From contig NC_043964.1 in NCBI RefSeq assembly GCF_902148855.1, forward strand, positions 142,522-206,521: 64,000 bases of DNA, read 5' to 3'. The stretch comes from Sphaeramia orbicularis (taxonomy: Eukaryota > Chordata > Actinopteri > Kurtiformes > Apogonidae). Shown piece by piece: positions 1-11,000 of the stretch. Each line of letters starts with the position of its first letter. Within the stretch, counting starts at the first letter, position 1. A program made the translations under genes and the position numbers. The notes under the pieces were generated by a model that saw only the letters and a program-made list of their open reading frames with translations, ran no database searches and was not told the origin of the DNA.

Positions 1-384
1 AATATATATACAGATACAAATACATATACACATACATATACATATACAAATACATATACAAATATATATACACATACAAATACATATACAAATACATATA
101 CAAATATATATACACATACAAATACATATACACATACAAATACATATACACATACATATACACATACAAATACATATACAAATATATATACACATACAAA
201 TACATATACACATACACATACATATACACATACAAATACACATATATATATACACATACATATACATATACACATACAAATACATATACAAATACATATA
301 CACATACAAATACATATACAAATACATATACACATACAAATACATATACAAATACACATACACATACATATACATATACATATA
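1..384. repeat. AT/AC-rich microsatellite
   Basis: Compound repeat of ACATAT, ACAAAT and ACACAT hexamers filling the left edge of the window; it probably continues to the left. It is followed by about 150 bases of unique sequence before the Tc1 element. Confidence 0.95.
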
Positions 385-537
385 TGATAGAATGGGTTTC
401 ACTGCAGAGGAATATCAGTGTCAGATGGACCAGATCAACTTCAAACACTGTCTGTTCATGACAATACATGGACTGGACAGGTTCTATCAGTAGAACATTT
501 ACACATCTGTTTATAAATGGACATAAACCAACACATA

Positions 538-1780
538 CACTATATTTCCAAAAGTCTAGTCTCCTCCATCCCAATCCTCAGACTCAGCTGTTCCAGTCCC
601 TTCCATGTCCACAGGTGTATTAAATCCAGCCCTAGGCATGCAGACTGCTTTTACAAACATTTGGGACAGAATGGGTCTCTCTCAGGAGCTCAGTGAATTC
701 CAGCGTGGAACTGTGATAGGATGCCACCTGTGACACAAATCCAGTGGTGAACTTTCCTGGCTCCTAAATATTCCACAGTCAGCTGTCAGCTGGATTAGAA
801 GAAAGTGGAAGTGTTTGGGAACGACGGCGACTCAGCCACGCAGTGGTAGGCCACGGAAACTGACGGAGCGGGGTCAGCGGATGCTGAGGCGCAGAGTGTG
901 AAGAGGTGGACGACTGTCTGCAGAGTCAGTGGTACAGACCTCCAAACTTCATGTGTCCTTCAGATTAGCTCCAGAACAGTGCGCACAGAGCTTCATGGAA
1001 TGGGTTTCCGTGGCCGAGCGGCCGCATCCGAGCCATACATCAGTAAGTGCAATGCACAGCGGTGGATGCAGTGGTGTAAAGCACGCCGCCACTGGACTGT
1101 AGAGCAGGGGAGGAGCCTTCTCTGGACTGACCAATCGCACTTCTCCATCTGGCGATCTGACGGACGGGTCTGAGTTTGGCGGTCTCCAGGAGAACGATAC
1201 TTGTGGGAGCGCATTGTGCCGAGTGTAAAGTTTGGTGGAGGGGGGGTTATGGTGTGGGGTTGTTTTTCAGGAGCTGGGCTGGGCCCCTTAGTTCCAGTGA
1301 AAGGAACTGGGAATGCTTCAGCAGAACAAGACATTTGGGACAATTCCACGCTCCCAACTTTGTGGGAACAGTTTGGAGCCGGCCCCTTCCTCTTCCAACA
1401 TGACTGTGCACCAGTGCACAAAGCAAGGTCCATTTGGACATGGAGGACAGAGTCTGGTGTGGATGAACTGGACTGGCCTGCACACAGTCCTGACCTCAAC
1501 CCCATAGAACACCTTTGGATGAATTAGAGCGCAGACTGAGAGCCAGGCCTTCTGTCCAACATCAGTGTGGGACCTCACAAATGCGCTTCTGGAAGAACGG
1601 TCCAAAATTCCCATGAACACACTCCTAAACCTTGTGGACAGCCTTCCCAGAAGAGCTGAAGCTGTTAGAGCTGCAAAGGGTGGAGCCACGTCAGACTGAA
1701 CCCATAGACTAGGAATGGGATGGACCTGACATTCATATGGGAGTCAAAGCAGGAGAGGGAATACTGTTGGAAATAGAGTG
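538..1780 (+). mobile_element. Tc1/mariner element with near-complete transposase
   Basis: A 1243-bp DNA transposon. The ends are imperfect inverted repeats: the left starts CACTATATTTCCAA and the right, read in reverse, starts CACTCTATTTCCAA. Both are flanked by the TA dinucleotide expected for Tc1/mariner (536-537 and 1781-1782). The transposase reads left to right, about 898-1527. Catalytic motifs are visible: WTDQSHFS (first Asp), HDCAPVH (second Asp) and [11 protein letters not shown] (Glu), with 34 residues between second Asp and Glu, the DD34E signature. The frame is interrupted by a stop at 1171-1173 and no intact helix-turn-helix N-terminus was found, so this copy should not be active. 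Confidence 0.9.
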
Positions 1781-1783
1781 TAT

Positions 1784-2350
1784 GAACAATCCTTTTAGTT
1801 CAGGTTCCACATTCAGACCAATTCAATCTGCAGTGGACAGGACCAGAAAAATACTATCAGAATAATCTATAAATACTCACAACTCCAAATGTTTCTCTTT
1901 GTAAATGTAAATATTTTCATGTATTTACACTAAAACAAAGTAGAATTTCATTTAAAAAATGTGAATAACCTGAAGAAATATGAACAACCTGAAATGTCTT
2001 AAGAGAAGTCAGTACAATTTTAACAATATTCTGTTATTAAATGTTTTGTGTCTGTAGAGCCACTGTGATCTGTAAGTTCTAATGAACGTGTAAATGGTAA
2101 ACTGAGGCAGAATAGTGTTAAATTTGCACAGATTTTTTCAGTTTGTTCATGTTCTTCAGATCTTTTGAAAGGATGGTTTGTAGATGTAAACCTTTTGGTA
2201 ATGTAAATTTACTTTTTTCACTCTAAAACATAGAGAAAAGTTTGGAGTTGACATTATTTCTCTATTCTTCTGTTCTTATTTTCCTGGTTGGGTCCACTGC
2301 AGATCAGATTGAGCTGAATGTGGAACTGAACTGACAGGAGTTGGACAGAA
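1784..2350. mobile_element. hAT-type MITE (same family as 40006-40695)
   Basis: Non-coding. It shares long stretches with the element at 40006-40695, including TTCAGGTTCCACATTC, AAATATGAACAACCTGAAA and CACTGTGATCTGTAAGTT. This copy is older and its ends are blurred; it directly abuts the Tc1 element. The family resembles the abundant fish repeats ending in TTTGACACCCCTG. Assignment to hAT rests on remembered family termini. Confidence 0.65.
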
Positions 2351-3214
2351 CTGCTGTACAGGATCAGTGTCAGAGTCTTTTTCCTGAAGAACCTGATTTA
2401 TCCAATTAGATCCATGTAATCCACAGATAATCCACCAGGGGGGTCACCAGAGGCCTTTAGTGACACAACACTGACATTAATGAGGAAGAACTGGGAGCAT
2501 TTACAAAAGGAATGAACTATTTATTAGACAATTTATTTATTTATCAATTTATTTTTTGCTCTAAATTTAAGTATGTGATATTTTTTTTGCATTAAAATTA
2601 AGTATCTGAATTGTTTGTCTCTGAATTCAGGTGCAAAAAATTCTGATATTTAATTGTTTTTGTTTGTTCAAAAATAACATTTGAGCATCGAGACCCGATG
2701 GATCAAATATGATACAAACTGAAGATTCATACATGGAAACTAATATTTGAAAAAATGTTTTCTGGTTGTTCAGAAGGACCAATAAAGGATCCAATTAAAA
2801 ACAAAAAACAAAAAAAAGTGAAACCAGCAGTCGACAACATGAACCAGTCTCAAACAGCTGCTTTAATGGTTACCCAGTTTCACTTTAAACTCAACAATCG
2901 TTTAAATCTGGATGAAACCAACATTTAACACCATTTTCTGTCAAGACTTTTATTAATTTAAATTTTTCAAACATTGATTCGCCTGAAAAAGAAACAAACA
3001 GTAACAAACGCACGTCAGCCATTTTGGACCAATCACAGCTGTCGCATAAAAAACACCGACGTTCGCATTTCAACGTGTTCAATGAGTGCGAGATTCAAAC
3101 ACTTTTACATTCAGTGTCATCAGTAAACAAGCTAACAACATACGTTCATTAGCACAAACTGAGCCCTGTCCACCCCCCCACCCACCCCCCCACCCCCGAC
3201 CCCGACCCCTCACT
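2351..3214. other. Downstream flank of the TRIM gene, no gene seen
   Basis: AT-rich unique-looking sequence with a C-rich stretch near 3170-3210. No exon with splice consensus and no recognisable repeat was found. Confidence 0.5.
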
Positions 3215-3217
3215 CTG

Positions 3218-3766
3218 TTTAACCCTGTTTAAGCCTGTTTAACCCTGTTTAACCCTGTTTAACCCTGTTTAAGCCTGTTTAACCCTGTTTAAGCCTGTTT
3301 AACCCTGTTTAACCCTGTTTAACCCTGTTTAAGCCTGTTTAACCCTGTTTAAGCCTGTTTAACCCTGTTTAACCCTGTTTAACCCTGTTTAAGCCTGTTT
3401 AACCCTGTTTAAGCCTGTTTAACCCTGTTTAAGCCTGTTTAAGCCTGTTTAAGCCTGTTTAACCCTGTTTAAGCCTGTTTAACCCTGTTTAAGCCTGTTT
3501 AACCCTGTTTAAGCCTGTTTAAGCCTGTTTAAGCCTGTTTAACCCTGTTTAACCCTGTTTAAGCCTGTTTAACCCTGTTTAAGCCTGTTTAAGCCTGTTT
3601 AAGCCTGTTTAAGCCTGTTTAACCCTGTTTAACCCTGTTTAAGCCTGTTTAAGCCTGTTTAACCCTGTTTAACCCTGTTTAAGCCTGTTTAACCCTGTTT
3701 AACCCTGTTTAACCCTGTTTAACCCTGTTTAAGCCTGTTTAAGCCTGTTTAACCCTGTTTAAGCCC
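3218..3766. repeat. 10-bp satellite, about 55 units
   Basis: Head-to-tail copies of AACCCTGTTT and AAGCCTGTTT, exactly 10 bp each with almost no length errors. Units differ only at the third base, giving a two-letter pattern along the array. It lies just downstream of the TRIM stop codon. Confidence 0.97.
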
Positions 3767-3818
3767 TACAGACCCAGTACTACTGTGTCAGTTCCCAAAG
3801 GAATTTTTTTCCCCTATT

Positions 3819-3824
3819 TTTAAT
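3819..3824 (-). terminator. Possible TRIM poly(A) signal
   Basis: ATTAAA on the minus strand about 290 bases after the TRIM stop codon, just before the 10-bp satellite. It is a weak hexamer and could be chance. Confidence 0.3.
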
Positions 3825-4115
3825 TTTTCTTCAGTGATTTATCACCTTATATTCTATTATTAAATTATTATGGAAGTAAACCTGTGTCATTAGATTTGAA
3901 TTATGAAAGCCATTGAATTTCAAGTGCTGATTTTTTTTTGCACTGAAATTTAAGGATCTGAATTCCTGAAGTTCCATAACCACAGCTCCGCCCTTCGCCT
4001 CCTTGTGGTTTTACAGGACAGTCCATATGTGTTGACGTTTGTGCAGGTGTTCCCATGCTGGCCCCGCCCCTCCCCTCCCTCACTCCCTTCCTCCCTCCTT
4101 CCTTGGCCCCGCCCC

Positions 4116-5048
4116 TCAGGTCAGCTGATGCTGCGCCGTCACCAGGACCAGGGGGACGTCCTTGTCTCCGGTTCCGAGCAGAGGGAACATCCTGTCGGTG
4201 AACTCGGCGTTGGCGTTGAAGCTGTAGACCTCGGAGCCCGTCTTCACGTTGTAGAAGGTCACCTGACCCTCGTCCACGTCCAGGAACACGCCCACCTGAC
4301 GCAGCTTCGGCGGCGCCTTCACCTGTGGGACCAATGGCAGGAAACGACAGTCAAGAAAACAGACAAGAACTGAACGAACGGGAAAATGAACAGATGAAGA
4401 AAAACACGAATAAGGAACTGCGTTCTGACTGGATCGTCGGTAAAGTCATGTGACAGATCTGCGTTGTGACTGGACCTTGGTGAGCGGCGGTGCGGTCAGT
4501 GCTCTCAGTTGGCTTCCGCTCCACCAGATGGCGTAGTATCCGTTGGATGGACTCATGTCGAACAGACCTTTCCTCTGGGCCGACTCTGAGACCACGCCCA
4601 CTTTCCAGTCCTTACTGTCGCCTACAAACACCTGCACAGGTCAAACAGGAAGTGATCAAAAACACCTGCACAGCAGAGGTCGCGTTAACCGAAAATATTC
4701 CGTCATTGACAGATTTTTTTTTTTAAATGACGGAAAATTCTGAAGGCCGTCCGTCATTTTGACAGATTCAGATCCTGAGGGTAATCTACTGTTAACCTCT
4801 CCTGCTCGGCTCGTCCGACCGTAGTCAGCGAGAACAGGGCAGGTTTCCTCCAGGGCAGATGTGGGTTAACTCCCTTACCAGTAGTGGAAGACAGCAGCTT
4901 TTATTTATGCACAGTATATGGATGTTTGTGCACTTTTTCCTTCTGTCCTCTTACACACTCATACTCAAAACTGCCGCTCCCTCACCTTGCTCGACCACTC
5001 ACACCATACGTTCACGCACGCACCACACACTGCTCTCGCACTTAAAGG

Positions 5049-5094
<46 letters not shown>

Positions 5095-8000
5095 AGTCTC
5101 ATAACACTACCAAAGAAAGTTTAACACAACACTGTGAACAGAACCTGCTGCAGAATCGCTGGTCTGTCTGTGAGCAAGGCATCAAACAGTCCAGAACAGC
5201 ATCCACCTGTATAGAACCAACATCCACCTGTACAGAACCAACATCCACCTGTACAGAACCAACATCCACCTGTATAGAACCAACATCCACCTGTACAGAA
5301 CCAACATCCACCTGCATAGAACCAACATCCACCTGTATAGAACCAACATCCACCTGCATAGAACCTACATCCACCTGTATAGAACCAACATCCACCTGTA
5401 TAGAACCAACATCCACCTGTACAGAACCAACATCCACCTGTACAGAACCAACATCCACCTGTATAGAACCAACATCCACCTGTATAGAACCAACATCCAC
5501 CTGTATAGAACCAACAGCACCACTGTTCACAACTACACTGAATACAACAGCAGTACTGCAGTCACATGACTCACTGTTAGTCCACCTGTAGTAGACCCTG
5601 TCCAGTTAGTCCACCTGTAGTAGACCCCCTGTCCAGTTAGTCCACCTGTAGTAGACCCCCTGTCCAGTTAGTCCACCTGTAGTAGACCCTGTCCAGTTAG
5701 TCCACCTGTAGTAGACCCTGTCCAGTTAGTCCACCTGTAGTAGACCCCCTGTCCAGTTAGTCCACCTGTAGTAGACCCTGTCCAGTTAGTCCACCTGTAG
5801 TAGACCCTGTCCAGTTAGTCCACCTGTAGTAGACCCCTGTCCAGTTAGTCCACCTGTAGTAGACCCTGTCCAGTTAGTCCACCTGTAGTAGACCCCCTGT
5901 CCAGTTAGTCCACCTGTAGTAGACCCCCTGTCCAGTTAGTCCACCTGTAGTAGACCCTGTCCAGTTAGTCCACCTGTAGTAGACCCTGTCCAGTTAGTCC
6001 ACCTGTAGTAGACCCCCTGTCCAGTTAGTCCACCTGTAGTAGACCCTGTCCAGTTAGTCCACCTGTAGTAGACCCTGTCCAGTTAGTCCACCTGTAGTAG
6101 ACCCCTGTCCAGTTAGTCCACCTGTAGTAGACCCTGTCCAGTTAGTCCACCTGTAGTAGACCCCCTGTCCAGTTAGTCCACCTGTAGTAGACCCTGTCCA
6201 GTTAGTCCACCTGTAGTAGACCCTGTCCAGTTAGTCCATCTGTAGTAGACCCTGTCCAGTTAGTCCACCTGTAGTAGACCCCCTGTCCAGTTAGTCCACC
6301 TGTAGTAGACCCTGTCCAGTTAGTCCACCTGTAGTAGACCCCCTGTCCAGTTAGTCCACCTGTAGTAGACCCCCTGTCCAGTTAGTCCACCTGTAGTAGA
6401 CCCCCTGTCCAGTTGATGGTGAGTGTGAACATTACTCAGTCAGTGTCCAGTCTTGTGTTGTTGTTTCTCTGACTTAAGCCAAAATTAGATGCTACTTTTC
6501 TTGCGCAAACTGTGCAGACAGCCGAGTCTCCTTAGTTATTTTAGAAAACCCAGTTAAATCCGATGTCATTAATAAACGCGGTGAAAAAAGAGGGACGGAT
6601 GCGGTGGAGGATGACGGAAAAGCAAGGAATCCGCCAGTGGCATTTGGTGTGCTATATGTACGCATTTTCTACCTTTCATGTGTTATTAGATGGCATGTCC
6701 ATTTGTGCGTAGATCTGTGGTTCATATAACCTGAACCCTGACCCTCAGTGCAGAACACACCAATTATAAGTGGCGTATATAATTATGCGAGTCGTGATAT
6801 CACGTTGGTTTATCAGCCAGCAGCAACTACAGCTGCTGCATCATTGAAATGTTTTTGAACATTAAATACTACTAAATATATCTTTTTATCATTAAAAAAT
6901 AAAAATTTGAAATGACGGATAATAATACGTTATGACGGAATTTTTACGACCCTGTCCGTCAAAATGACGGACAATAAAAATGTCTAGCGCAACCTCTGCT
7001 GCACAGGTGAAACAGGAAGTGTGAGAAAAGAGCCAAAGATACACACACACACACGCGTACACACACATGTACACACGCAATATATTGATACATGATATTC
7101 TGACTGGTCTCTGCTGGGGCTCAGTCTCTGAAGGGGGTCTGCTGGGGTCTGCTGGGGGTCAGTCTCTGAAGGGGGTCTGCTGGGGCTCAGTGTCTGAAGA
7201 GGGTCTGCTGGGGCTCAGTCTCTGAAGGGGGTCTGCTGGGGTCTGCTGGGGGTCAGTCTCTGAAGGGGGTCTGCTGGGGCTCAGTCTCTGAAGGGGGTCT
7301 GCTGGGGGTCAGTCTCTGAAGGGGGTCTGCTGGGGTCTGCTGGGGCTCAGTCTCTGAAGGGGGTCTGCGGGGGGTCAGTCTCTGAAGGGGGTCTGCTGGG
7401 GTCTGCTGGGGGTCAGTCTCTGAAGGGGGTGTGCTGGGGCTCAGTCTCTGAAGGGGGTCTGCTGGGGGTCGGTCTCTGAAGGGGGTCTGCTGGGGTCTGC
7501 TGGGGGTCAGTCTCTGAAGGGGGTCTGCTGGGGCTCAGTCTCTGAAGGGGGTCTGCTGGGGTCTGCTGGGGGTCAGTCTCTGAAGGGGGTCTGCTGGGGC
7601 TCAGTCTCTGAAGGGGGTCTGCTGGGGTCTGCTGGGGCTCAGTCTCTGAAGGGGGTCTGCTGGGGTCTGCTGGGGGTCAGTCTCTGAAGGGGGTCTGCTG
7701 GGGCTCAGTGTCTGAAGAGGGTCTGCTGGGGCTCAGTCTCTGAAGGGGGTCTGCTGGGGTCTGCTGGGGGTCAGTCTCTGAAGGGGGTCTGCTGGGGCTC
7801 AGTCTCTGAAGGGGGTCTGCTGGGGGTCAGTCTCTGAAGGGGGTCTGCTGGGGGTCAGTCTCTGAAGGGGGTCTGCTGGGGTCTGCTGGGGCTCAGTCTC
7901 TGAAGGGGGTCTGCTGGGGGTCAGTCTCTGAAGGGGGTCTGCTGGGGTCTGCTGGGGGTCAGTCTCTGAAGGGGGTGTGCTGGGGCTCAGTCTCTGAAGG

Positions 8001-11000
8001 TGGTCTGCTGGGGGTCAGTCTCTGAAGGGGGTCTGCTGGGGTCTGCTGGGGGTCAGTCTCTGAAGGGGGTCTGCTGGGGCTCAGTCTCTGAAGGGGGTCT
8101 GCTGGGGTCTGCTGGGGGTCAGTCTCTGAAGGGGGTCTGCTGGGGCTCAGTCTCTGAAGGGGGTCTGCTGGGGTCTGCTGGGGCTCAGTCTCTGAAGGGG
8201 GTCTGCTGGGGTCTGCTGGGGGTCAGTCTCTGAAGGGGGTCTGCTGGGGCTCAGTGTCTGAAGAGGGTCTGCTGGGGCTCAGTCTCTGAAGGGGGTCTGC
8301 TGGGGTCTGCTGGGGGTCAGTCTCTGAAGGGGGTCTGCTGGGGCTCAGTCTCTGAAGGGGGTCTGCTGGGGTGTGCTGGGGGTCAGTCTCTGAAGGGGGT
8401 CTGCTGGGGCTCAGTGTCTGAAGAGGGTCTGCTGGGGCTCAGTCTCTGAAGGGGGTCTGCTGGGGTCTGCTGGGGGTCAGTCTCTGAAGGGGGTCTGCTG
8501 GGGCTCAGTCTCTGAAGGGGGTCTGCTGGGGGTCAGTCTCTGAAGGGGGTCTGCTGGGGTCTGCTGGGGCTCAGTCTCTGAAGGGGGTCTGCTGGGGGTC
8601 AGTCTCTGAAGGGGGTCTGCTGGGGTCTGCTGGGGGTCAGTCTCTGAAGGGGGTGTGCTGGGGCTCAGTCTCTGAAGGGGGTCTGCTGGGGGTCAGTCTC
8701 TGAAGGGGGTCTGCTGGGGTCTGCTGGGGGTCAGTCTCTGAAGGGGGTCTGCTGGGGCTCAGTCTCTGAAGGGGGTCTGCTGGGGTCTGCTGGGGGTCAG
8801 TCTCTGAAGGGGGTCTGCTGGGGCTCAGTCTCTGAAGGGGGTCTGCTGGGGTCTGCTGGGGCTCAGTCTCTGAAGGGGGTCTGCTGGGGTCTGCTGGGGG
8901 TCAGTCTCTGAAGGGGGTCTGCTGGGGCTCAGTGTCTGAAGAGGGTCTGCTGGGGCTCAGTCTCTGAAGGGGGTCTGCTGGGGTCTGCTGGGGGTCAGTC
9001 TCTGAAGGGGGTCTGCTGGGGCTCAGTCTCTGAAGGGGGTCTGCTGGGGTCAGTCTCTGAAGGGGGTCTGCTGGGGTCTGCTGGGGCTCAGTCTCTGAAG
9101 GGGGTCTGCTGGGGCTCAGTCTCTGAAGGGGGTCTGCTGGGGCTCAGTCTCTGAAGGGGGTCTGCTGGGGTCTGCTGGGGGTCAGTCTCTGAAGGGGGTC
9201 TGCTGGGGCTCAGTCTCTGAAGGGGGTCTGCTGGGGTCTGCTGGGGCTCAGTCTCTGAAGGGGGTCTGTTGGGGTCTGCTGGGGGTCAGTCTCTGAAGGG
9301 GGTCTGCTGGGGCTCAGTCTCTGAAGGGGGTCTGCTGGGGTCTGCTGGGGGTCAGTCTCTGAAGGGGGTCTGCTGGGGCTCAGTCTCTGAAGGGGGTCTG
9401 CTGGGGCTCAGTCTCTGAAGGGGGTCTGCTGGGGTCTGCTGGGGGTCAGTCTCTGAAGGGGGTCTGCTGGGGCTCAGTGTCTGAAGAGGGTCTGCTGGGG
9501 CTCAGTCTCTGAAGGGGGTCTGCTGGGGTCTGCTGGGGGTCAGTCTCTGAAGGGGGTCTGCTGGGGCTCAGTCTCTGAAGGGGGTCTGCTGGGGGTCAGT
9601 CTCTGAAGGGGGTCTGCTGGGGTCTGCTGGGGCTCAGTCTCTGAAGGGGGTCTGCTGGGGGTCAGTCTCTGAAGGGGGTCTGCTGGGGTCTGCTGGGGTC
9701 AGTCTCTGAAGGGGGTCTGCTGGGGCTCAGTCTCTGAAGGGGGTCTGCTGGGGGTCAGTCTCTGAAGGGGGTCTGCTGGGGTCTGCTGGGGGTCAGTCTC
9801 TGAAGGGGGTCTGCTGGGGCTCAGTCTCTGAAGGGGGTCTGCTGGGGTCTGCTGGGGCTCAGTCTCTGAAGGGGGTCTGTTGGGGTCTGCTGGGGGTCAG
9901 TCTCTGAAGGGGGTCTGCTGGGGCTCAGTCTCTGAAGGGGGTCTGCTGGGGTCTGCTGGGGGTCAGTCTCTGAAGGGGGTCTGCTGGGGCTCAGTCTCTG
10001 AAGGGGGTCTGCTGGGGTCTGCTGGGGGTCAGTCTCTGAAGGGGGTCTGCTGGGGCTCAGTGTCTGAAGAGGGTCTGCTGGGGCTCAGTCTCTGAAGGGG
10101 GTCTGCTGGGGTCTGCTGGGGGTCAGTCTCTGAAGGGGGTCTGCTGGGGGTCAGTCTCTGAAGGGGGTCTGCTGGGGTCTGCTGGGGCTCAGTCTCTGAA
10201 GGGGGTCGTTGGGGTCTGCTGGGGGTCAGTCTCTGAAGGGGGTCTGCTGGGGTCTGCTGGGGGTCAGTCTCTGAAGGGGGTCTGCTGGGGCTCAGTCTCT
10301 GAAGGGGGTCTGCTGGGGGTCAGTCTCTGAAGGGGGTCTGCTGGGGTCTGCTGGGGTCAGTCTCTGAAGGGGGTCTGCTGGGGCTCAGTCTCTGAAGGGG
10401 GTCTGCTGGGGTCTGCTGGGGCTCAGTCTCTGAAGGGGGTCTGTTGGGGTCTGCTGGGGGTCAGTCTCTGAAGGGGGTCTGCTGGGGCTCAGTCTCTGAA
10501 GGGGGTCTGCTGGGGTCTGCTGGGGGTCAGTCTCTGAAGGGGGTCTGCTGGGGCTCAGTCTCTGAAGGGGGTCTGCTGGGGTCTGCTGGGGCTCAGTCTC
10601 TGAAGGGGGTCTGCTGGGGTCTGCTGGGGCTCAGTGTCTGAAGAGGGTCTGCTGGGGCTCAGTCTCTGAAGGGGGTCTGCTGGGGTCTGCTGGGGCTCAG
10701 TCTCTGAAGGGGGTCTGCTGGGGGTCAGTCTCTGAAGGGGGTCTGCTGGGGGTCAGTCTCTGAAGGGGGTCTGCTGGGGTCTGCTGGGGGTCGGTCTCTG
10801 AAGGGGGTCTGCTGGGGCTCAGTCTCTGAAGGGGGTCTGCTGGGGTCTGCTGGGGCTCAGTGTCTGAAGGGGGTCTGCTGGGGCTCAGTCTCTGAAGGGG
10901 GTCTGCTGGGTCTGCTGGGGCTCAGTCTCTGAAGGGGGTCTGCTGGGGCTCAGTCTCTGAAGGGGGTCTGCTGGGGTCTGCTGGGGCTCAGTCTCTGAAG

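Larger units (their letters stand above)
4674..6998 (+). mobile_element. Non-autonomous hAT element, copy 1
   Basis: A 2325-bp element starting CAGAGGTCGCGTTAACC and ending GCGCAACCTCTG, flanked by a perfect 8-bp target duplication CTGCACAG (4666-4673 and 6999-7006), the hAT hallmark. It has sub-terminal copies of the motif TCCGTCATTTTGACGGA, which probably bind transposase. No transposase is encoded. It carries two internal minisatellites, about 16 units of 20 bp (5200-5515) and about 29 units of 28 bp (5573-6412). It sits in TRIM intron 10; a second copy lies at 29288-31253 in inverted orientation. Confidence 0.92.

Noticed and set aside
3218-6412. Regular repeats resembling CRISPR arrays
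   Set aside because: Direct repeats with no unique spacers, in a vertebrate genome with no cas genes.
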